A stretch of 64,000 bases of DNA from Micromonospora sp. WMMD961 (GTDB lineage: Bacteria; Actinomycetota; Actinomycetes; Mycobacteriales; Micromonosporaceae). Below the pieces are notes generated by a model. It did no database searches, was not told the origin of the DNA, and was given only the letters and a program-made list of their open reading frames with translations. The translations under genes and the position numbers were made by a program. Positions within the stretch are counted from its first letter, which is position 1. Each line of letters opens with the position of its first letter. The stretch spans positions 3,445,501 through 3,509,500 of the forward strand of contig NZ_JARUBJ010000002.1 of the NCBI RefSeq assembly GCF_029626145.1, in the 5' to 3' direction. Positions 42,336 through 51,175 of the stretch are shown here, one piece after another.

Positions 42336-43609
42336 CGGCCGCCGCCCGCGCTACGGGCCGCCAGCGCGAGCTGACCGGTGGCGCGGCGGATCGCCTCGTT
42401 GGCCCTGACACCATCGGTGACGTCGGCGAAGAAGCCCTGCATGATGCGCCAGATGCCGACGCCGTCCGAGCCGGTGAACGCGCCCGGCAACTGGTCGGAG
42501 AGGTCGAAACGCAGCGTGCCGGGTGCCTGCATCTCCCGGGCGAGCTTCCGACCGACCTCGTCGGTGTAGCTCGTGATCGGGACGTTGGTGTTGGGCGAGA
42601 GGTAGCCGCCGGCGCGCAGCCAGGGGCGGAACGAATCGGCTTTGGTGAGCCACTGGACCAGCTCGACCCCGCCCTGGGCGTCCGCGAACGCCACCGCCGC
42701 GTCCCCACCGACGATCAGTGGGCCGCCTCCGGGTTGGGCGCCCGGGAACGGGAACGTGGTCGGGGCCTCCTCACCGCGCTGGAACGTGCCGACGACGTCG
42801 GCGGTGAAGTCGGCCCCGCAGAGCATCACCGCACGCCGGGCGTAGACCACCTGGATCACCGACTCCTCGTACTGGGTGAGCAGGGCGCGCCGGCCACCAC
42901 CGAGGAACGCGCCGTCGATGCTCCAGAGCCCGGCCAGCCGGTCCAGGGCGTCGCGCACCGGACCGCCCTGCCAGTTCGCGTCCGACCTGGCGAGAGCGTT
43001 GTAGCTCTCGGGTGCCACGTCGGCCAGCACGTTCTCGAACCAGTCGGTGAGCACCCAGCCGTCCGCGGCGCCGACGGCCAGGGGCGCCGGGCCGCCGTCG
43101 CGCCGGGCGAGCGCGCCGAGCTGCCGCGTGCGCTCGACCAGCCCGTCCCAGTCGGTCGGCTGCTCGGGCAACATCGACGGCAGGTGCCAGACCAACGACT
43201 TGTGCGCCGCCTTCACCCATACGCCGTAGCGCCGGCCGTCGGCGGTCAGCAGGTCGCCCAGCCCGTTGGGTACGGCGTACTCGCTGGACGGGCGCACCGG
43301 GCTCAGCCAACCGCGCTGCGCGTATTCGGTGACCAGGCCGGGGCGGGGCAGGATCGCCACGTCCGGGCTGGTGCCCGCGAGGTGCCGGGCCCGCAGGAAC
43401 GCGTCGATGTCGTTGCCCGCGCTGACCACCTGAACCGAGCCGGGGTAGTCGGCGACGACCTGGCGGAACCGCTCCAGCTCGCTGGTGCTCCAGACCACCG
43501 CGACCTGCACCGACCGAGCCCCGCCGGAGCAGCCGGCGGCCATCGCGGTGACGCCCGCCGCGGCGGCGCGCAGCAGGGTGCGACGACTCGTGCGGGCGGT
43601 CGGTCTCAT
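42332..43609 (-). CDS. Tat-exported solute-binding lipoprotein (extracellular binding protein family 1)
   Basis: 425 residues. Twin-arginine signal (TSRRTLLRAAAAG) with lipobox MAAGC (Cys about 27). The mature part follows the family 1 binding-protein pattern: VQVAVVWSTSELERFRQVVADY, DVAILPRPGLVTEYAQRGWL, YGVWVKAAHKSLVWHLPSML, and FPFPGAQPGGGPLIVGGDAAVAF. It would capture a sugar or other solute outside the membrane. Four-base overlaps join it to the ATPase gene upstream and the fused permease downstream. Confidence 0.9.
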   Translation of the reverse strand: MRPTARTSRRTLLRAAAAGVTAMAAGCSGGARSVQVAVVWSTSELERFRQVVADYPGSVQVVSAGNDIDAFLRARHLAGTSPDVAILPRPGLVTEYAQRGWLSPVRPSSEYAVPNGLGDLLTADGRRYGVWVKAAHKSLVWHLPSMLPEQPTDWDGLVERTRQLGALARRDGGPAPLAVGAADGWVLTDWFENVLADVAPESYNALARSDANWQGGPVRDALDRLAGLWSIDGAFLGGGRRALLTQYEESVIQVVYARRAVMLCGADFTADVVGTFQRGEEAPTTFPFPGAQPGGGPLIVGGDAAVAFADAQGGVELVQWLTKADSFRPWLRAGGYLSPNTNVPITSYTDEVGRKLAREMQAPGTLRFDLSDQLPGAFTGSDGVGIWRIMQGFFADVTDGVRANEAIRRATGQLALAARSAGGGR

Positions 43610-44238
43610 CGGGTCGCCTCGCTCGGCTCGGTGACCAGCTCGTGCCGGACCGGGATCTCGGCGAGGGTGGCCGGGTCGGCGGTGCAGACCAGCACCGCCA
43701 CGCCGGGGGCGTCGGGTGGGGAGAGCCGCGGCATCAGGTCGGCGAGTCGACTGTCGCCGGCAGAACCCGCCGGCAGGTCGACCACCAGCACCTCGGGCAG
43801 GCAGGCCGCCGCCCGGGCGAGCGCCACCCGGAACCGCTGGGCGGCGGAGATCTGGTGTGGCAGCAGGGTGAGGGAGAGCGCCAACTCGAGCCGGTCGACC
43901 ACGGTGGTGGTCCAGTCGTCGGCCACCTCGTGCACCCGTTCGCGTTTGCGCTGGCCGTACTCGATGTTGCGGCGCACGTTGAGTTGCGGCAGCAACGCGC
44001 CACCGGCGGGCACGTAGCCGATCTGGCGGCGTGGCGGCGGCAGCGCGGTGACGTCCCGGTCACCGACCAGGATGCGACCGGTCACCGGAGCGGCGAGACC
44101 GACCAGCACCCGGGCGACGGCGGTGCCGAACCGGGGTGGGGCCACCAGGGCGGCGAGCGTGCCGGCGGGAACGTCGAGGGTCACCGGCCCGGTGCCGGGG
44201 ACGGCGACCAGTGCGCGTAGCCGTAACGTGACCCTCAC
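43606..44238 (-). CDS. Degenerate ABC ATPase-like protein lacking Walker A Lys and Walker B Glu
   Basis: 210 residues with the overall layout of an ABC nucleotide-binding domain. The Walker A position reads VAPPRFGTAVARVL (no GKS/T), the signature reads ISAAQRFRVALARA instead of LSGGQ, and Walker B reads LPEVLVVDLPAGS with no catalytic Glu. The Q-loop-like segment (RRQIGYVPAGGALLPQLNVRRNIEYG) is preserved. It probably cannot hydrolyse ATP. First gene of the minus-strand block; the GTG start has GGAG directly adjacent, an unusually tight spacing. Codon usage is normal, so this looks like a maintained protein, not a decaying gene. Confidence 0.82.
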   Translation of the reverse strand: MRVTLRLRALVAVPGTGPVTLDVPAGTLAALVAPPRFGTAVARVLVGLAAPVTGRILVGDRDVTALPPPRRQIGYVPAGGALLPQLNVRRNIEYGQRKRERVHEVADDWTTTVVDRLELALSLTLLPHQISAAQRFRVALARAAACLPEVLVVDLPAGSAGDSRLADLMPRLSPPDAPGVAVLVCTADPATLAEIPVRHELVTEPSEATR

Positions 44239-44383
44239 CTCCGGTTACCGCTGGGAGAACGCACCCAGGGTGGCACACCGTGCCGACAATCGATGCCCTC
44301 AGACGCCTCCACTGTGGAAGTCTCGGGTCCAGTCAGTCAGCGGGGTGTTAGGGTCCGGTCACCGCCCCGGATGGAGGAACGCG

Positions 44384-45892
44384 ATGGCCTCCGACCACGT
44401 CGACGTGCTGATCATCGGCGCCGGCCTGTCCGGCATCGGCGCCGCCTGCCACCTGCGTCGCGACTGCCCCGACAAGACGTACGCGGTGCTGGAGGCGCGC
44501 GACGCCATCGGTGGCACCTGGGACCTGTTCCGCTACCCGGGCATCCGCTCCGACTCGGACATGTTCACCCTCGGCTACTCGTTCAAGCCGTGGACCGCCC
44601 GGAAGGCCATCGCCGACGGCACGACCATCCGGGAGTACGTCCGGGAGACCGCCCGGGAGTACGACGTGCAGCGGCACATCCGCTTCCGGCACCGGGTGCT
44701 GCGTGCCGAGTGGCACAGTGCCACCGCCCGCTGGACGGTGCACGCCCAGCGGGCCGACACCGCCGAGACGGTGGTGTTGACCTGTTCGTTCCTCTTCGCC
44801 TGCGCCGGCTACTACCGCTACGACGAGGGCTACACCCCGCCGCTGCCCGGTGTCGACGCGTACACCGGGCGGCTCGTGCACCCGCAGCACTGGCCCGACG
44901 ACCTCGACCACGCCGGCAGACAGGTGGTGGTGATCGGCAGCGGCGCCACCGCGGTGACCCTGGTGCCGGCGATGGCGCAGCGGGCCGCCCACGTGACGAT
45001 GCTGCAGCGCTCACCCACGTACGTCGTGGCGTTGCCCTCGCGCGACCGGCTGGCCGACGCGCTGCGGCGCTGGCTGCCGGCGAAGGCCGCGTATCCGCTG
45101 GTGCGCTGGAAGAACGTGCTGCTGTCCACCGTCACCTTCCAGCTCAGCCGGCGTGCGCCCGGCCTGGTGAGGCGGAGGCTGCGTCGGGCCGCCACCGGCC
45201 GACTCCCGGTCGGGTACGACGTCGACCGCCACTTCTCACCCCGCTACGACCCGTGGGACCAGCGGCTCTGCGTGGCGCCCGACGGTGACCTGTTCACCGC
45301 CGTGCGGCAGGGCAGGGCGTCGGTGGTCACCGGCACCGTCGACACCTTCACCCCGGACGGTGTCCGGCTGACCTCCGGCGACGAGGTGCCCGCCGACATC
45401 GTGGTCACCGCGACCGGGCTCAACCTGCTCGCCGTCGGTGGCCTGACGCTGCGCGTGGACGGCGTCGACGTGGACCTCGCGAGCACCGTCGCCTACAAGG
45501 GCATGATGCTGTCCGGGGTGCCGAACTTCGCGTTGACCCTCGGCTACACCAACGCGTCGTGGACGCTCAAGGCCGACCTGGTCGCCGGCTACGTGTGCCG
45601 ACTGCTGCGGCACCTGGACCGCACCGGCCAGCAGGTCGTCACCCCGCTCCCGCCGCCCGACGCCGGGCGGGTGCCGCTGATCGACCTGCGCTCCGGCTAC
45701 GTGCTGCGCGCCGTCGACGCGCTGCCCAAACAGGGTGCGAACGCGCCGTGGCGGCTGCACCAGAACTACCCCCGCGACGTGCTGCTGATGCGGCACGGCA
45801 GGCTCACCGACGAGGGTGTGCGGTTCTCCCGGGCCGGCGAGGTGGCCGTTCCCGCCGGCGACCGGTGTCCCGTGTCGTCCGAGCGACGGTGA
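44384..45892 (+). CDS. Flavin-containing (Baeyer-Villiger-type) monooxygenase
   Basis: 502 residues. FAD motif VLIIGAGLSGIGAACHL (about 8-24), second Rossmann motif VVVIGSGATAVTLVPAM, and between them YTGRLVHPQHWPDD, which fits the FxGxxxHxxxWP fingerprint. GTWDLFRYPGIRSDSDMFTLG is typical of the EthA/MymA group. It uses NADPH and O2 to oxidise ketones or sulfur compounds. The ATG at 44384 has GGAGGAA upstream. An SDR follows 23 bases downstream, as in many BVMO operons. Confidence 0.92.
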   Translation: MASDHVDVLIIGAGLSGIGAACHLRRDCPDKTYAVLEARDAIGGTWDLFRYPGIRSDSDMFTLGYSFKPWTARKAIADGTTIREYVRETAREYDVQRHIRFRHRVLRAEWHSATARWTVHAQRADTAETVVLTCSFLFACAGYYRYDEGYTPPLPGVDAYTGRLVHPQHWPDDLDHAGRQVVVIGSGATAVTLVPAMAQRAAHVTMLQRSPTYVVALPSRDRLADALRRWLPAKAAYPLVRWKNVLLSTVTFQLSRRAPGLVRRRLRRAATGRLPVGYDVDRHFSPRYDPWDQRLCVAPDGDLFTAVRQGRASVVTGTVDTFTPDGVRLTSGDEVPADIVVTATGLNLLAVGGLTLRVDGVDVDLASTVAYKGMMLSGVPNFALTLGYTNASWTLKADLVAGYVCRLLRHLDRTGQQVVTPLPPPDAGRVPLIDLRSGYVLRAVDALPKQGANAPWRLHQNYPRDVLLMRHGRLTDEGVRFSRAGEVAVPAGDRCPVSSERR

Positions 45893-45915
45893 CCACCAGG
45901 AGAGGAGCACCTTCC

Positions 45916-46824
45916 GTGCAGAGGTTCGAGTTCGCCGGTGCCACGGCTGTGGTCACCGGAGCGGCCAGCGGCATCGGCGCGGCGTTGGCGCACGCGCTGG
46001 CCCGCCGGGGCTGTGATCTGGTGCTGCTGGACCGCGACGCGGAGCGGCTGGACACGGTCGTCGCCGCGATCCGCGTCGCGCATCCCGACCGCCAGCTGCA
46101 CACGTACCTGGTGGACCTCGCCGACGCGACGGCCACCGCCCAGGTGGCCGCGGAGATCGGCCAGCGGCACCCGCGCGTACGCCTGCTGGTGAACAACGCC
46201 GGCGTCGGCCTCGGGGGTCGCTTCGACCAGGTGACGTTCGACGAGTTCAGCTGGGTGATCGACGTCAACTTCCGGGCGGTGGCGCAGTTGACCCACGCGC
46301 TGCTGCCCACCCTCCGGGCGGAACGGGGCGCGCACCTGGTCAACATCTCCAGCCTGTTCGGGCTGATCGCACCCGCCGGGCAGACCGCGTACTCGGCGAG
46401 CAAGTTCGCGGTGCGCGGCCTCACCGAGGCACTGCGCCACGAACTGGTCGACGACGGCATCGGGGTGACGTCGGTGCACCCGGGCGGGATCCGCACCCGC
46501 ATCACCGAGAACGCCCGGATCGGCAGTGGCGTCTGCCACGAGGAGTACGCGGCCGGTCGGGCACAGTTCGAGAAGCTGCTCACCATCGCGCCGGAGCGGG
46601 CCGCCGAGGTGATCCTGCGTGGCGTCGAGCGGCGTCGGGGCCGGGTGCTGATCGGCTGGTCGGCGAAACTGCCCGACCTGCTGGCCCGGGTGCTGCCGGC
46701 CTCGTACAACCGGCTCCTGGTCACCGGCCTGAACCGGGGCGTCGCCCGCCCGGCACCGAAGCCTGCCACCGGCCTTCCCGCGCAACGCCCCGCCGGGGCC
46801 GACCCGGCCCGTGAGGTGGCGTGA
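45916..46824 (+). CDS. Short-chain dehydrogenase/reductase partner of the monooxygenase
   Basis: 302 residues. TGAASGIGAALAHALA cofactor loop, NNAGVGLGG, Ser in VNISSLFG, and Tyr/Lys in YSASKFAVRG. The C-terminal extension (ERAAEVILRGVERRRGRVLIGWSAKLPDLLARVLP) is the layout of the mymA-operon SDR group. GTG start with GGAGAGGAG upstream. Likely oxidises an alcohol to the ketone used by the preceding monooxygenase, or the reverse (inference from the pairing). Confidence 0.9.
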   Translation: MQRFEFAGATAVVTGAASGIGAALAHALARRGCDLVLLDRDAERLDTVVAAIRVAHPDRQLHTYLVDLADATATAQVAAEIGQRHPRVRLLVNNAGVGLGGRFDQVTFDEFSWVIDVNFRAVAQLTHALLPTLRAERGAHLVNISSLFGLIAPAGQTAYSASKFAVRGLTEALRHELVDDGIGVTSVHPGGIRTRITENARIGSGVCHEEYAAGRAQFEKLLTIAPERAAEVILRGVERRRGRVLIGWSAKLPDLLARVLPASYNRLLVTGLNRGVARPAPKPATGLPAQRPAGADPAREVA

Positions 46825-46830
46825 CCGCAG

Positions 46831-48012
46831 TCAGGCCGGGCCGGCCGTCGCCGCGTTCCGGTCGACCTCCCGGCGGCGCAGCAGTGTGGTCAGCACCACG
46901 AGAGCGACCAGCGATGCCGCCAGTGCGTACACCGGGGCCGGGCCGAGCGGCGTGAGCAGCGTGAGCAGCGCGACGACCGGGTAGGCGACGACCACCACGC
47001 CGTGCTGCCGCCGGCGTACGTGCAGTACCCAGACGGTGAGCAGGAAGACGGCGATCGGGACGGCCACCGCGTACCCGGCGGTCCTCTCCGAGATGTGCGC
47101 GAGACGCCGCTCGTAGTCCACCGACACGCTCAGACCCGCGCCGACCGCGGCGACCGCCGCGAAGATCAGGTAGTGGCCATAGCCCCAGACCAGGGAGTAC
47201 GGCAGCTGGGCGGGTGCCTCGATGGGCCGGTCGAAGTAGAGCCACCACAGGGCGAACACGATCACCGCGGCCGCCGCCGCCAGCGACCAGAGGTGACGGT
47301 CGCCGGCGTCCACCCCGGTCTGGATGACCACCGACGTGGCCAGCACCACCTCACCGAGCACGATCAGGGTGAACAGCCCGTACCGTTCGGTGATGTGTCG
47401 CGGATGCCAGGGAGTCATCCCCGGCCGCTCGGCCACCGCCGGCACCAGCACGTCCGCCACGACCAGCAGCAGCAAGGCCGCGGTCCCCCAACTCTGCGGC
47501 AGGGCCAGCCGCAGCAGCCAACCGAGCTGGACGACGGTGACGCCGATCGCGTACCGCCGGGCCGCCCGGCGGTGCGCCGGGTCACCGGCGGCGGCCCGGC
47601 ACCACTGCACCACCAGCGCGATCCGCATCACCACGTAGCCGTACGTGATGACGCTGAAGTCACCGTCGGTGAACGCGCGCGGCACCCCGGCCGCGATGAT
47701 CAACGCGCCGGCGATCTGGACCAGCGTGGTGATCCGGTAGAGATCGTCGTCGGTGTCGTAGGCCGAGGCGAACCAGGTGAAGTTCATCCACGACCACCAG
47801 ATCGCGAAGAAGACCATCAGGTACCTGGTCAGCGCGTGGCCGAGGTGCCCCTCGGAGACGTCGTGGTGCAGGCCGCCGGCCGCCTGCGCCACCGCCACCG
47901 CGAAGCAGAGGTCGAAGAAGAGTTCCAGCGGTGTGGCCGAGCGATGCGGCTCGTCGCGACGGCGTGGCCGCATCGGCCGGTAGAACGGCCGCACCGAGCT
48001 AGGTTGGCTCAC
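46831..48012 (-). CDS. Low-temperature-requirement A (LtrA) family membrane protein
   Basis: 393 residues with about 10 helices. It begins RSATPLELFFDLCFAVAVAQ, the signature of the LtrA family, then WWSWMNFTWFASAYDTDDDLYR, WHPRHITERYGLFTLIVLGEVVLA, and ALWWLYFDRP. Function is unknown despite the name. Its stop is seven bases from the SDR stop (convergent). Confidence 0.9.
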   Translation of the reverse strand: MSQPSSVRPFYRPMRPRRRDEPHRSATPLELFFDLCFAVAVAQAAGGLHHDVSEGHLGHALTRYLMVFFAIWWSWMNFTWFASAYDTDDDLYRITTLVQIAGALIIAAGVPRAFTDGDFSVITYGYVVMRIALVVQWCRAAAGDPAHRRAARRYAIGVTVVQLGWLLRLALPQSWGTAALLLLVVADVLVPAVAERPGMTPWHPRHITERYGLFTLIVLGEVVLATSVVIQTGVDAGDRHLWSLAAAAAVIVFALWWLYFDRPIEAPAQLPYSLVWGYGHYLIFAAVAAVGAGLSVSVDYERRLAHISERTAGYAVAVPIAVFLLTVWVLHVRRRQHGVVVVAYPVVALLTLLTPLGPAPVYALAASLVALVVLTTLLRRREVDRNAATAGPA

Positions 48013-48038
48013 CGCAGCTCCTCAGCCCGCCCGCCGGG

Positions 48039-48458
48039 TCAGCCGTGCCGGCGCCCGTGGGTCAGCCCCTCCAACACCAGGGTCAGGCCGGCACCGACCA
48101 GCCAGACATCCTTGGCCAACCCCGCGCCCTGCTGGGTCGGACGGATGCTGCCGGCCTCGCGCATCCCCGGCGTCTTCAGATACAGCTGCACCAGGCCCGC
48201 GCCGAACGCGGTCAGGCCGAGCCCGACCAGGGGCGCCGGGACGAACGGCGCGAGCAGCGCGGCCCCCAGGGCGATCTCCGAGTACGACAGCAGTTTGGCG
48301 AAGCGCGCCGGCCCCAGTTGACCGAGCTGGGGCATGGCGGCGACCGCCATCCCGTGCAAGCCCTCCGCGGCGGTGCCCTCCAGGGTGCGCTTGCCCAGAC
48401 CCGAGTTGAGGAAGTACGCACCGATGCTGACGCGTAGCGGCAGGTGTGCGAGTTTCAT
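48039..48458 (-). CDS. DoxX-like small membrane protein
   Basis: 139 residues, four hydrophobic segments: LPLRVSIGAYFLNSGLGK, FAKLLSYSEIALGAALLAPF, APLVGLGLTAFGAGLVQLYL, and KDVWLVGAGLTLVLEGL. This is the DoxX-type pattern. ATG at 48458 with GGGAG upstream. It lies just upstream of ltrA-like on the same strand (27-base gap) and divergent from the formaldehyde dehydrogenase gene. Confidence 0.78.
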   Translation of the reverse strand: MKLAHLPLRVSIGAYFLNSGLGKRTLEGTAAEGLHGMAVAAMPQLGQLGPARFAKLLSYSEIALGAALLAPFVPAPLVGLGLTAFGAGLVQLYLKTPGMREAGSIRPTQQGAGLAKDVWLVGAGLTLVLEGLTHGRRHG

Positions 48459-48640
48459 GGTCACTCCCGATGGCCGTGGTGGAATGCGGCCCGCGTACCC
48501 CGGACCGCCCGCGATAACCGCCAGCCGGGCTGGGCTGGCCGCGCTGGTCGCGGTAGGTTCGCCGGGGGCCCACCGTCGAGCCCGTGGCACACCGCCCGGC
48601 CGGCGTCCGGCGCTGCCGCAGACCACCAGCAGGAGGCGAA

Positions 48641-49726
48641 GTGAGCCAGGAAGTCCGGGGAGTCATCTCCCGCAGCAAGGGCGCGCCGGTCGAGGTCACC
48701 ACCATCGTGGTGCCCGATCCCGGCCCCGGTGAGGCCGTCGTCCGGATCCAGTCCTGCGGTGTCTGCCACACCGACCTGCACTACCGCGAGGGTGGCATCA
48801 ACGACGACTACCCGTTCCTGCTCGGCCACGAGGCGGCGGGCATCGTGGAGCAGGTCGGCGAGGGCGTCACCGACGTCGCCCCGGGCGACTTCGTGGTGCT
48901 CAACTGGCGGGCGGTCTGCGGGGACTGCCGCGCCTGCCGCCGGGGCCGTCCCTGGTACTGCTTCAACACCCACAACGCGAAGCAGCGGATGACGCTCACC
49001 GACGGCACCGAACTCGCCCCGGCGCTGGGCATCGGCGCGTTCGCCGAGAAGACGCTGGTGCACGCCGGGCAGTGCACCAAAGTGGACCCGGCCGCCCGAC
49101 CGGCTGCCGTGGGTCTGCTCGGCTGCGGTGTGATGGCCGGGCTGGGCGCGGCGATGAACACCGGCACCGTCACCCGGGGCGACTCGGTAGCGGTGATCGG
49201 CTGCGGTGGTGTCGGAGACGCCGCGGTCGCCGGCGCGGTCCTCGCCGGCGCCACCACGATCGTCGCGGTGGACACCGACAGCCGCAAGCTCGACTGGGCT
49301 CGCCAGTTCGGCGCCACGCACACGGTGAACGCCTCGGAAACCGACCCGGTCGAGGCGATCCGTGCCGCCACGGGCGGCTTCGGCGCGGACGTGGTGATCG
49401 ACGCGGTGGGTCGACCGGAGACGTGGAAGCAGGCGTTCTACGCCCGCGACCTGGCCGGCACCGTGGTGCTGGTCGGCGTACCGACCCCGCAGATGCAGAT
49501 CGAGCTGCCCCTGCTGGACGTCTTCGGACGCGGCGGCGCGCTCAAGTCGAGCTGGTACGGCGACTGTCTGCCCAGCCGTGACTTCCCCATGCTCACCGAG
49601 CTGTACCTGCAGGGCCGGCTCGACCTCGACGCGTTCGTCACCGAGGAGATCGCACTCGACCAGGTCGAGAACGCGTTCGAGCGGATGCACCACGGGGACG
49701 TGCTGCGCTCGGTGGTGGTGTTCTGA
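48641..49726 (+). CDS. S-(hydroxymethyl)mycothiol dehydrogenase
   Basis: 361 residues of the zinc alcohol dehydrogenase family. Catalytic zinc ligands are in SCGVCHTDLH, GHEAAG and later Cys; the structural zinc site is CGDCRACRRGRPWYC. NAD-binding motif VIGCGGVGDAAVAGA. The sequence (MSQEVRGVISRSKGAPVEV... and GALKSSWYGDCLPSRDFPML) is that of the mycothiol-dependent formaldehyde dehydrogenase (MscR/AdhE2 type). It oxidises the adduct of formaldehyde or reduces S-nitrosomycothiol. GTG at 48641 with AGGAGG upstream. Stop and next start overlap (TGATG). Confidence 0.93.
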   Translation: MSQEVRGVISRSKGAPVEVTTIVVPDPGPGEAVVRIQSCGVCHTDLHYREGGINDDYPFLLGHEAAGIVEQVGEGVTDVAPGDFVVLNWRAVCGDCRACRRGRPWYCFNTHNAKQRMTLTDGTELAPALGIGAFAEKTLVHAGQCTKVDPAARPAAVGLLGCGVMAGLGAAMNTGTVTRGDSVAVIGCGGVGDAAVAGAVLAGATTIVAVDTDSRKLDWARQFGATHTVNASETDPVEAIRAATGGFGADVVIDAVGRPETWKQAFYARDLAGTVVLVGVPTPQMQIELPLLDVFGRGGALKSSWYGDCLPSRDFPMLTELYLQGRLDLDAFVTEEIALDQVENAFERMHHGDVLRSVVVF

Positions 49727-50355
49727 TGACCGCCCGGGTCGACCGCGCGGTCACCGCCGGCACGTTTTCCCTGGACGGGCAGACGTTCGACGTGGACAAC
49801 AACGTCTGGGTGATCGGCGACGACAGCGAGTGCGTGGTCCTGGACGCGCCGCACGACGTCGCCGCGATCCTCGCCCTGGTGGGTGACCGGCAGGTCCGCG
49901 CGATCCTGGCCACCCACGCCCACGACGACCACGTCCGGGTGGCACCCGAACTGGCCGAGGCCACCGGCGCACCGGTGCTGCTGCACGCCGCCGACCGGGT
50001 GCTGTGGGACATGGTCCACCCGCACCTGCCGCCGCACGGCGAGCTGCACGACGGGCAGGACATCGTGGTGGCCGGCACCACGTTGCGGGTGCTGCACACC
50101 CCCGGGCACAGCCCCGGTGCGTGCAGCTTCCACGCCCCGGACCTGGGCGTGGTCTTCACCGGTGACACGCTCTTCGCCGGCGGTCCCGGTGCGACCGGCC
50201 GCTCGTACAGCGACTTCGACACCATCGTCCGCTCGATCCGTACCCGCCTGCTCACCCTGCCGGCGGAGACGGTCGTGCACACCGGTCACGGGGACGACAG
50301 CACGATCGGCGCGGAGGCCCCGCACCTTCAGGAGTGGTTGGCGCGCGGTCACTGA
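49726..50355 (+). CDS. MBL-fold hydrolase coupled to the mycothiol dehydrogenase
   Basis: 209 residues. THAHDDHVRVAP, HTPGHSPGACSFH, FTGDTLFAGGPG and HTGHGDDSTIG supply the glyoxalase II-type metal site. The one-base overlap with the dehydrogenase gene, and the frequent co-occurrence of these two genes in actinobacteria, suggest that it hydrolyses the thioester (S-formylmycothiol) produced by the dehydrogenase. The specific substrate is inferred. Confidence 0.9.
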   Translation: MTARVDRAVTAGTFSLDGQTFDVDNNVWVIGDDSECVVLDAPHDVAAILALVGDRQVRAILATHAHDDHVRVAPELAEATGAPVLLHAADRVLWDMVHPHLPPHGELHDGQDIVVAGTTLRVLHTPGHSPGACSFHAPDLGVVFTGDTLFAGGPGATGRSYSDFDTIVRSIRTRLLTLPAETVVHTGHGDDSTIGAEAPHLQEWLARGH

Positions 50356-50394
50356 GCCCGCGCGCGGGTGCGCGGCTCAACGTTAGGATCGCGC

Positions 50395-50865
50395 ATGGCC
50401 GCCGAGCACCCCACACCTGTCGTCCGTCAGTTGCGCCTCGTGGTGGAGGCAGCCGACTACGACGCTGCCGTCGCGTTCTTCCGTGATGCGCTCGGCCTGC
50501 CCGAGGAGGCGGCGTTCGTCGGCGACGGAGACGCCCGGGTGATGATCCTGGACGCTGGCCGCGCCACCCTGGAGATCGCCAACCCGGCCCAGAAACGCAT
50601 GATCGACGAGGTCGAGGTGGGACGGCAGGTCGCACCCCGGATGCGGGTGGCCTTCGAGGTGGACGACGCCGAGGCGACCACCGCCCGGCTGGTCGCCGCC
50701 GGCGCGAGCGAGGTCGCGCCGCCGACGCGTACGCCGTGGCAGTCGCTCAACTCCCGCCTCGACGCGCCTGCCGGCCTGCATATCACCGTCTTCCAGGAGC
50801 TGCTCCCGCCGGACGCGCGGGCAGGGACGCGGGATGCGGAGTCCGGACGCGACGGCGAGAACTGA
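50395..50865 (+). CDS. VOC (glyoxalase-fold) family protein
   Basis: 156 residues. VVRQLRLVVEAADYDAAVAF starts the first module and FFRDALGLPEE follows; PRMRVAFEVDDAEATTARLVAAGA starts the second, ending PAGLHITVFQEL. TAGGAT (50384-50389) lies five bases before the ATG and no ribosome site is seen, so it is probably leaderless. The last 18 residues are charged and extend over the start of the DUF3626 remnant. Confidence 0.85.
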   Translation: MAAEHPTPVVRQLRLVVEAADYDAAVAFFRDALGLPEEAAFVGDGDARVMILDAGRATLEIANPAQKRMIDEVEVGRQVAPRMRVAFEVDDAEATTARLVAAGASEVAPPTRTPWQSLNSRLDAPAGLHITVFQELLPPDARAGTRDAESGRDGEN

Positions 50866-51175
50866 GCCGGGTCGCGCGCTCGACGACTACCTGGAGGACC
50901 AGGTCCACGGCACCCTCGACCTCGCGCGTGACGTCGAGGAACTGGTGGTGGAACCGTCCTCCGCCGGCACGCTGACCGGCGCGGCGCTGGAATCAAGCGC
51001 CCAGCGGCACGGTTTCCCGCTGCGGTGGCCCCCGGGCTTCGCGCTGGTCGTCGGCCGGGGTCCCGTCGCGGAGACCCGGCAGCACCTCAAGCAGCTCCGG
51101 CACGTTCCCGACCGGTACGGCGAGCCGCACGACAACCTCACCCACCGTGCTGACGCGGACGCCTACTCACGGTAG
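50834..51175 (+). pseudogene. C-terminal remnant of a DUF3626 gene
   Basis: The frame encodes GRALDDYLEDQVHGTLDLARDVEELV and RHGFPLRWPPGFALVV, which match what I know of the extreme C-terminus of DUF3626 proteins (normally about 300 residues or more). The rest of that family, with its Cys/His-rich core, is missing: upstream lies the VOC gene in another frame. No ribosome site precedes the ATG at 50834. I read it as a truncated relic; expression as a short protein cannot be excluded. Confidence 0.6.

Noticed and set aside
40605..42374. Plus-strand frame antisense to the fused permease
   Set aside because: Gln/Arg/His/Gly-rich nonsense-like translation; the minus-strand reading gives a textbook permease.
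43606..44238. Interpreting the degenerate ABC ATPase as a pseudogene
   Set aside because: Full length, uninterrupted, normal codon bias and precise four-base overlap with the next gene all argue that it is maintained.
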